Source of the DNA: Meconema thalassinum
Lineage: Eukaryota; Arthropoda; Insecta; Orthoptera; Tettigoniidae
Assembly (NCBI GenBank): GCA_946902985.2
Contig: OX336389.2
Location: 147,177,099-147,241,098, forward strand
DNA length: 64,000 bases
Direction of reading: 5' to 3'
The position numbers and the translations under genes were made by a program. Under the pieces are notes generated by a model. It was not told where the DNA came from and made no database searches. It saw only the letters and a program-made list of their open reading frames with translations. This document shows positions 58,936-64,000 of this stretch, one piece after another (the first letter of the stretch is position 1; each line of letters starts with the position of its first letter).

Positions 58936-59315
58936 ATTTGGTGATACGTAAATACCAAGCCCTTGTTTACAGAAGGCTGGTTTTAAATTTGCGTTTCGAG
59001 CCCCATAGCAAAGGCTTCCATCGTTTCATTGAGTCGTTGATTTTATTTCAATTGTTGCTTGCACTGTTGTACAGGTTTTATCGTTTTGGCAACAGCGCTC
59101 GCACCACATAAAAGTGAACCCAGGGCTGCAAGGCCTGCAAATAAAGCTGGTAAAATTCCAGCTCCTTTTGCAACAGGAATGACTCGACAATGGTTTGACA
59201 CTTGTCGTTTACTTTTTGGATTGACACGTCTCTGTGCTGATCGGAATACTTTCTTTATATTCAACACTATTTCTTTTAATTCGCAAGGGCTTGTCAACAA
59301 GTGCTTTAACCCCAT
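58921..59315 (-). pseudogene. Small Polinton core-like protein with hydrophobic Gly/Ala segment
   Basis: ATG at 59,315. A basic N-terminal part ('AQRRVNPKSKRQVSNH') is followed by the hydrophobic 'GAGILPALFAGLAALGSLLC'. A TAA at 59,043 is followed in frame by 'NQRLNETMEAFAMG', which the family also has, so the stop is probably a disabling change. Similar small proteins with a Gly/Ala-rich hydrophobic stretch occur in many Polintons next to the protease gene; a core or membrane-active role is inferred. Confidence 0.65.
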
Positions 59316-59449
59316 TCTTTTGCGTTAACCGGGTCATCATTTTAGTCATTTTCAACACGTATCTTTGTTTTACAATGAAGATCATGAACAACCTTTCACA
59401 AGAAAGTTTGAGGAACAACTAATGAGCGGCGATTATTTCATGGCTGTAT

Positions 59450-60320
59450 ATTCAAATTCCACATAAAGCGGGAAATCGTTTATCGTGTTTCCTGCTTCTT
59501 TTTCCTCTAAGGTAGAAGCAAATGAAAGGATAGTTGATCACCCACGCTGACTATACCCAATCACTGAGTAGTAACATGGCACTATGATTTAATCGTATCG
59601 AATATTGTCTTACATCTCTTGTATAGTCTATAATAATAATACGTCCATTATACGGTAAACGATAACCCGTTGAGCCTGAAGGTAAATCTTCTATGTCTTT
59701 TACAAAACGTCAAAGAGTCATGGTCAAAAGAAATACACGAGGGTGTGGTTTTATCACGGAGATACATAGTCTTCCGCAAATTGTTGGGTTGCCACCTGAT
59801 GCGGTTCAATGGGATCTAAAACGTCGGCTAGTCGTCTTCGCTTCTTGTGTAAACTCTTCTCATTAACTTCACACCACCAATTCATTACCGAAGTTAAAAA
59901 CTGTTTGGTACAGACATCTTGCGGGTTTACAGGGTCAGCAACATGAGTAATGCGGTTATGATTAGCCGTATAGCCATCCACAGTGAATTGGGGCACTTTG
60001 TCATATATCTCTCGCACCTTGTTATCCATATACTTTTTTGTGGTGGCATCAGTAGATACTTGACGATGTTTTGCATAGATTAACCGCTTTCTATTAAAGT
60101 CATAATCTCCTCGTTTAGTGCGTGGCACCACTGACCTATCCACATAGTTTTTATTGGCAGGGTCTGTCTCTTGTTTAGGATCAGGTAATGGGACAGTCTT
60201 GCCCTTGGCCATTAACGCACGTCCAAAGACATCCATCGGCATAGTATAGTACTGGCATACTGTTCCTGTCACATGGTTTGGTTCCATGTATATAGACAGT
60301 CTTCTAGCCTCTTTTACCAT
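59450..60320 (-). pseudogene. Polinton fibre-like protein with four K-x-(Y/F) repeat motifs
   Basis: ATG at 60,320 opens 188 codons. Four copies of a motif recur about every 40 residues: 'DPANKNYVD', 'DATTKKYMD', 'PQDVCTKQFLT' and 'PHQVATQQFAEDYV'. Such motifs are seen in tail and fibre-type proteins of phages and in Polinton proteins of unknown role. The frame stops at 59,754. A shifted frame goes on with 'FVKDIEDLPSGSTGYRLP' and 'NGRIIIIDYTRDVRQYSIRL' to about 59,560 and beyond. The start codon lies 8 bp from the ATPase start on the other strand, so a shared divergent promoter is likely. Confidence 0.6.
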
Positions 60321-60328
60321 TAGTTGAC

Positions 60329-60999
60329 ATGCAGATTATTAAGCAACAAGAGTCGTTCACCGTGGGGGACATGGTTTCCCATATCTATCCTACATCACAT
60401 GAACAACGTCACGGTTCACTGTTTCCGTCTTCCATTCGCTGCATCATAGTGGGACCTTCAGGATGTGGAAAGACCAATCTTTTGTCTTCACTCATCACAG
60501 CGCCAAATGGTCAGCGTTTTCAAAATATTTATATTTTTTAAATATCTCTAACAACCACTCTACGTGTTCCTGGATCAAGTCATGTCTGAATTACGGACCG
60601 AGAATATGGGTTATTTTAAGTTTTCCATGCAAGAAAATGTTATTGACCTGGATGCTGTGAGGCCTCATGCGCTCATGATTTTCCATAATGTATCCACCGA
60701 ACGACAAACCATTATTCAAAGCTATTTCAGCATGGGTCGTCACAAACATGACGATTGCTTTTCTTGGACAAACGTAATCTAAAATGTCCAAACAATGCCA
60801 ATATCATTGTTTTATTTCGCCAGGATGAGAGGAATAGTCGCCACATTTATAATGAACATGTCAATCCTTTCAAACCTTTGCTGAATTGCGTGCCAAGTGT
60901 TGGAACAAGCAAAGTCATGCCAGTCTTGTTATTGATAATCAAAGTGAACTTAACCAGGTACGTTATCGCTTAGGGTTTGATAATTTTATTACTATATAA
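60329..60999 (+). pseudogene. Polinton packaging ATPase (ATP)
   Basis: ATG at 60,329. Walker A 'GPSGCGKTNLLSSLI' lies at residues 43-57. The first frame stops at 60,541. The gene continues in other frames with 'ENMGYFKFSMQENVIDLDAV' (60,603 on), 'ALMIFHNVSTERQTI' and 'YFSMGRHKHDDCF', then 'NANIIVLFRQDERNSRHIYN' and 'GFDNFITI', ending at TAA 60,999. In the Walker B position 'MIFHNV', the two acidic residues of the family are His and Asn. FtsK/HerA-type ATPases pump DNA into capsids. At least three frameshifts and the changed Walker B make it inactive. Confidence 0.82.
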
Positions 61000-61037
61000 G
61001 GGGATGTATCATTCCCTCTTAAGTTTGTCGAGGCACC

Positions 61038-62041
61038 ATGGCAACAGCAGAGAGGCAATTGAAAAAGCATATAAATAGATCAAAAAACAATATTCGTCAA
61101 ATGTTCCGTCAGTTGAAACGATCATGTGCGGATAATGCTTTGTTCATTCTTCAACATATAGCCCCTACTCTAAAATCCATGTTTAAACCACCTTCCAAGT
61201 TATCTGAAACGCTACCCACAGTTTCGCGAGCAACGGAGACTCTACAAGAGGTCCCTGTGGAAGAGGTTCAAGAGGAATTGGTTAGTTCTGGCGATTTTGA
61301 GGATGAGGATGATGAAGTGTTACTCCTCAAAAATCATCTGCCCTTCCACGATTTCCATAGTATGTAAAAACATCTATCATTGCTGAAACACCTTTCACTG
61401 CCAGACAGCCTACTTTGTCAGAAATGTTGTCCACACCCCAATTTAAGGCTGAATTAAAACACCTTTTAATTTAAAACATTACGGACCGGTGGTGGCACCT
61501 TATTTAGAAAAGCACTTAAAAAACGATACCACCATAGTGTTCGATATAAAGAAGATTGTTTTAAATTGGTGATTCATCCGTTAAATTTAACCAACATGTT
61601 GTCATAATTAATACAATAAAATGTAAATTAACTCCAGGTCTGTTAAAGATGTTATTTTCCCGTACACAATCTTCACACCATTATACGCTCGACGACCGTA
61701 ACAAATATAAATCCATTTTAACGCCCCCCCCCCCCAAACGCATGGTTATATGCGAGAAAATAAACGATCTGAACCAGTCAATGCCAATAAATGTATCAAG
61801 TATAAAACCATCATTTCAAATGTTTCCAACCTCTGAAAATGTTCGTCGTACAGCATCAGCTTCAGGAGTGACATTTAAACCATTAAAACCCCTTCAGGAT
61901 GTTACCTACTGGCATAATCCCAGTAAGCTAGTCCAGCGGCTACAGCTCATGCATGCTTCACGTCAAGCTGGTCACACCGGTCACGATTGGGAAATTCAAG
62001 AAATTGAACAAGAACTTTGAAGTGCCAAAATTATTGTTTAA
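61038..62041 (+). pseudogene. Polinton protein upstream of integrase
   Basis: ATG at 61,038. The N-terminal 109 codons are Lys/Arg-rich and then acidic ('SGDFEDEDDEVLLL'). Decayed frames follow, then 61,649-62,020 with 'YTLDDRNKYKSIL' and 'NPSKLVQRLQLMHASRQAGH'. An in-frame TGA at 62,018 is followed by 'SAKIIV' and TAA at 62,041. The C-terminal ~45 residues match the FLYWCH-type genes at 17.2 and 22.9 kb. The function is not established; its place just before the integrase is typical for Polintons as I know them. A C-run at about 61,723-61,735 may be a slippage site. Confidence 0.7.
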
Positions 62042-62049
62042 ACCATCGC

Positions 62050-62968
62050 CCATCAAAGTGGAAATAGCTCGCGAGTTGCACCGGCCTGCCAGGCGTAACT
62101 ATCAGCGACTCAAAGTTATATCACGTGGTGTGGATGAACTTTGGCAGGCCGACTTGGTGGAGATGATACGCTATGCTAGCGTTTACGATGGTTTACCATA
62201 TGTGCTGACTGTTTTTGATGTGTATTCAAAAATGGCCTTTGTTCAACCTGTAAGTCGCAAGTCGGGCCCTCTAGTGACCAGTGCATTCATAAGTATTATT
62301 CAACAATCTAAACGTCAACTCCAGGTGTTGCAAGCAGACCAGGGGAAATAATTTTTCAACAAGGATTTCTCCAGTTTTCTCAAATCTTTGGATAATCATC
62401 ATTACACCACGTACAACAATCTAAAAGCCAGTGTCGTTGTGCGGTTTAATCGCACGCTGAAAACTAATATGTGGAAAAAGTTAACAGATCGGGGATCCTA
62501 TCGCTGGCTAGACATAATACCAGAGATAGTGTCACGTTACAATGAGACCAAACACCGAACGATTAGCACAAAGCCTCGACTGGTTACAAAAAATATTCCG
62601 CGGCAGGATAAACTGTTTAACCCCATAAAACAGCTGATTCTAAACGCCACCACCTTAACATCGGCGACCATGTCGGTGTGAGAAAATTCAAGTCTGTCTT
62701 CGACAAGGGCGACAATCCGAATTGGGGGACGGAACTATTTCGGTATTCGTCAAGTCAACCTAGACAGTCCAGTCACCTATTTACTAGAGGACCTCAACTC
62801 TCAAGCATAAAAGGCAGGTTTTAACTCCAGGAACTCCTAAAGACAGCTTTTACAAAACATTACCTTGTGGAAAAAGTGATAAAACAAAAAGGAAACAAAA
62901 TGTATGTTAAATGGTTGGGATTAAGCTCAGCCATTATTTCTTGGATCAATAAATTAGATTTTGTGTAA
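62050..62968 (+). pseudogene. Polinton integrase with C-terminal chromodomain-like segment (INT)
   Basis: The frame with 'ARELHRPARRNYQRLKV' leads into the rve core. 'WQADLVEM' has Asp at 62,151; 'LQADQGK' has Asp at 62,337, followed at once by TAA (62,349). The third acidic position, in 'ASVVVRFNRTLK', is Val (GTG, 62,439) instead of Glu. Later frames give 'RYNETKHRTI', then, after shifts, 'VEKVIKQKGNKMYVKWLGL' and a stop at 62,968. The last piece resembles the chromodomain-type end of Polinton integrases, which helps target chromatin. It would insert the element into the genome; it is dead here. Confidence 0.85.
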
Positions 62969-64000
62969 ACCAGTGTGTCTATTATTAACCTATGAAACTA
63001 ACATCCCCTTTGCTGGCTGGCTTATATTCTCACCTCATCGACTTAAAAAGTACTAACACTTCCACATTCCGCCTTAAACAAAACAATTTTCCTGTAATAG
63101 TAAGTATAACAAAAATCATACATCTTGTGCCCTAGAGACCTGGGTCTTATTTGAGCGGGTAGAGGGGGTAAAGACCTTTAATTTAAGTCAAGCACACAAC
63201 TTTGAAAATTCTTAGTTTCCGAAATAAAGCCAATTTTAAAAATTGAACTTTTTTAGAAAAAAAAAATATAAAGTTCTGTTCTAACCATAAAGGACATAAG
63301 GACCTTTTGGTTGAGTCATCGCACAACGCTCTCTCATTATTAGTTTACAAAATATAGCCTACGTTTCCAAAACAAAAACAAATATTTTTTTAATATAACG
63401 AGTTGACCATAGGAAGTAATTCAAGTAATTCAACACCCTACACAGCGATATCCTATTATTGGTTCGCAAGATATCGTAAATCTTACTTGGCTAAGGCGAG
63501 CGCAATTTAAAAACTGCTGACACTAGGGCTTTAAATTCCAGTAGGCCCTCTACTTTCGTATATTTGTAAGGATTTTTGAAGAAAAATAATCAATAAATAA
63601 ATAAAATGAAATAATAAAAATACGTATTAAATAATAATAATATTAATTAAATAATAATAAATAATACTTATAAATTGCAAATAATAAATAAAATAAATAC
63701 TCGAAAGTCAATTAATAAGATTAAATATTATGGTGTTTGAAGCCATTTTTTCAGTGTTGCCTTAGTAAATGTAGTTTGATATTTTTCACTCGGTCAACAC
63801 GATTATACCCTTTTGTGGGTTATTCCCTAATCCTGAAATAAATTTACATGAGATTAACAAATACACTTGGATGACCAGTTTTGATCGTCAAGCGATCGTC
63901 ATAAGTTCCATTACACTTAGGCTTTAAAATCTATGTCTGGAAATATGGGTGAAAGTATTGTAAAACTCGACAATCTTAAACTATTAAAGCCCAGTTTTCA
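62969..64000. other. AT-rich non-coding end of the window
   Basis: No gene was recognised. Motifs like ATATCTCGCTAACCAAT (reverse orientation) lie near 63,335 and 63,456, as in the 8-9.6 kb block. 63,590-63,690 is an AAT/AAAT-rich low-complexity stretch. The Polinton right terminus may lie here, but no terminal repeat could be found without its partner. Confidence 0.55.

Larger units (their letters stand above)
52108..62968. mobile_element. Polinton/Maverick remnant (split by a solo LTR)
   Basis: A set of Polinton genes in two divergent blocks meeting near 60,325. Minus strand: fibre-like, core-like, protease, minor-capsid-like, major-capsid-like. Plus strand: ATPase, integrase-upstream protein, integrase. 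Polintons are self-synthesising DNA elements related to adenovirus-like viruses (established knowledge). No protein-primed DNA polymerase B is in the window. Terminal inverted repeats were not identified. The left end is cut at 52,108 by the older Gypsy fragment. All genes carry stops or shifts. Confidence 0.88.

Overview
This is eukaryotic, almost certainly insect, nuclear DNA. It is AT-rich and packed with transposable elements. It carries a type II tRNA-Leu gene, tRNA-derived SINEs, several non-LTR retrotransposon remains, Ty3/Gypsy elements, a Polinton/Maverick remnant and blocks of TTAGG-type repeat (the ancestral arthropod telomere unit). SINE families sharing a 'GTCAGGAAGGGCAT'-like core, very long LTRs and low gene density suggest a large-genome insect, possibly polyneopteran; the order is inference. 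No ordinary host gene is clearly intact. The best candidates are the tRNA-Leu gene and a C2H2 zinc-finger reading frame.

Layout. 1-11.5 kb: microsatellites, SINEs, tandem and dispersed repeats, including four ~228-bp satellite units at 9.6-10.5 kb and a SINE with a 12-bp target duplication. 11.48-13.67 kb: a LINE whose 5' part is inverted relative to its 3' part, bounded by a 13-bp target duplication (twin-priming type). 13.7-16.9 kb: repeats only, then tRNA-Leu(UAA). 17.1-23.0 kb: a large palindrome centred near 20,807. Its arms each carry TTAGG-type arrays, GGGAGCAAA-type arrays, a SINE and one copy of a gene with an N-terminal FLYWCH-like zinc finger and a C-terminal segment also found in the Polinton gene upstream of the integrase at 61-62 kb. 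23.0-24.0 kb: Mutator-like transposase fragment. 24.6-25.3 kb: C2H2 zinc-finger frame on the minus strand. 26.2-30.05 kb: three LINE fragments.

30.05-45.7 kb: a young Ty3/Gypsy element with exceptionally long (4,100-bp) near-identical LTRs. Its single-frame gag-pol contains three stop codons. A second copy of the start of the internal region follows the 3' LTR (LTR-internal-LTR-partial internal). 45.7-52.1 kb: a related, older Gypsy element (putative LTR, leader, decayed coiled-coil gag). 52.1-63 kb: a decayed Polinton/Maverick. The minus strand carries fibre-like, core-like, adenain-type protease, minor-capsid-like and major-capsid-like genes. The plus strand carries the packaging ATPase, the integrase-upstream gene and an integrase with a C-terminal chromodomain-like segment. 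The major-capsid-like gene is split by a 4,532-bp solo LTR with a perfect 4-bp target duplication. 63-64 kb: AT-rich repeats.

The LTR, LINE and Polinton proteins would act in reverse transcription, integration and particle assembly, but every one seen here is broken by stops, frameshifts or lost catalytic residues. All family assignments come from reading the sequence by eye; no database search was run.
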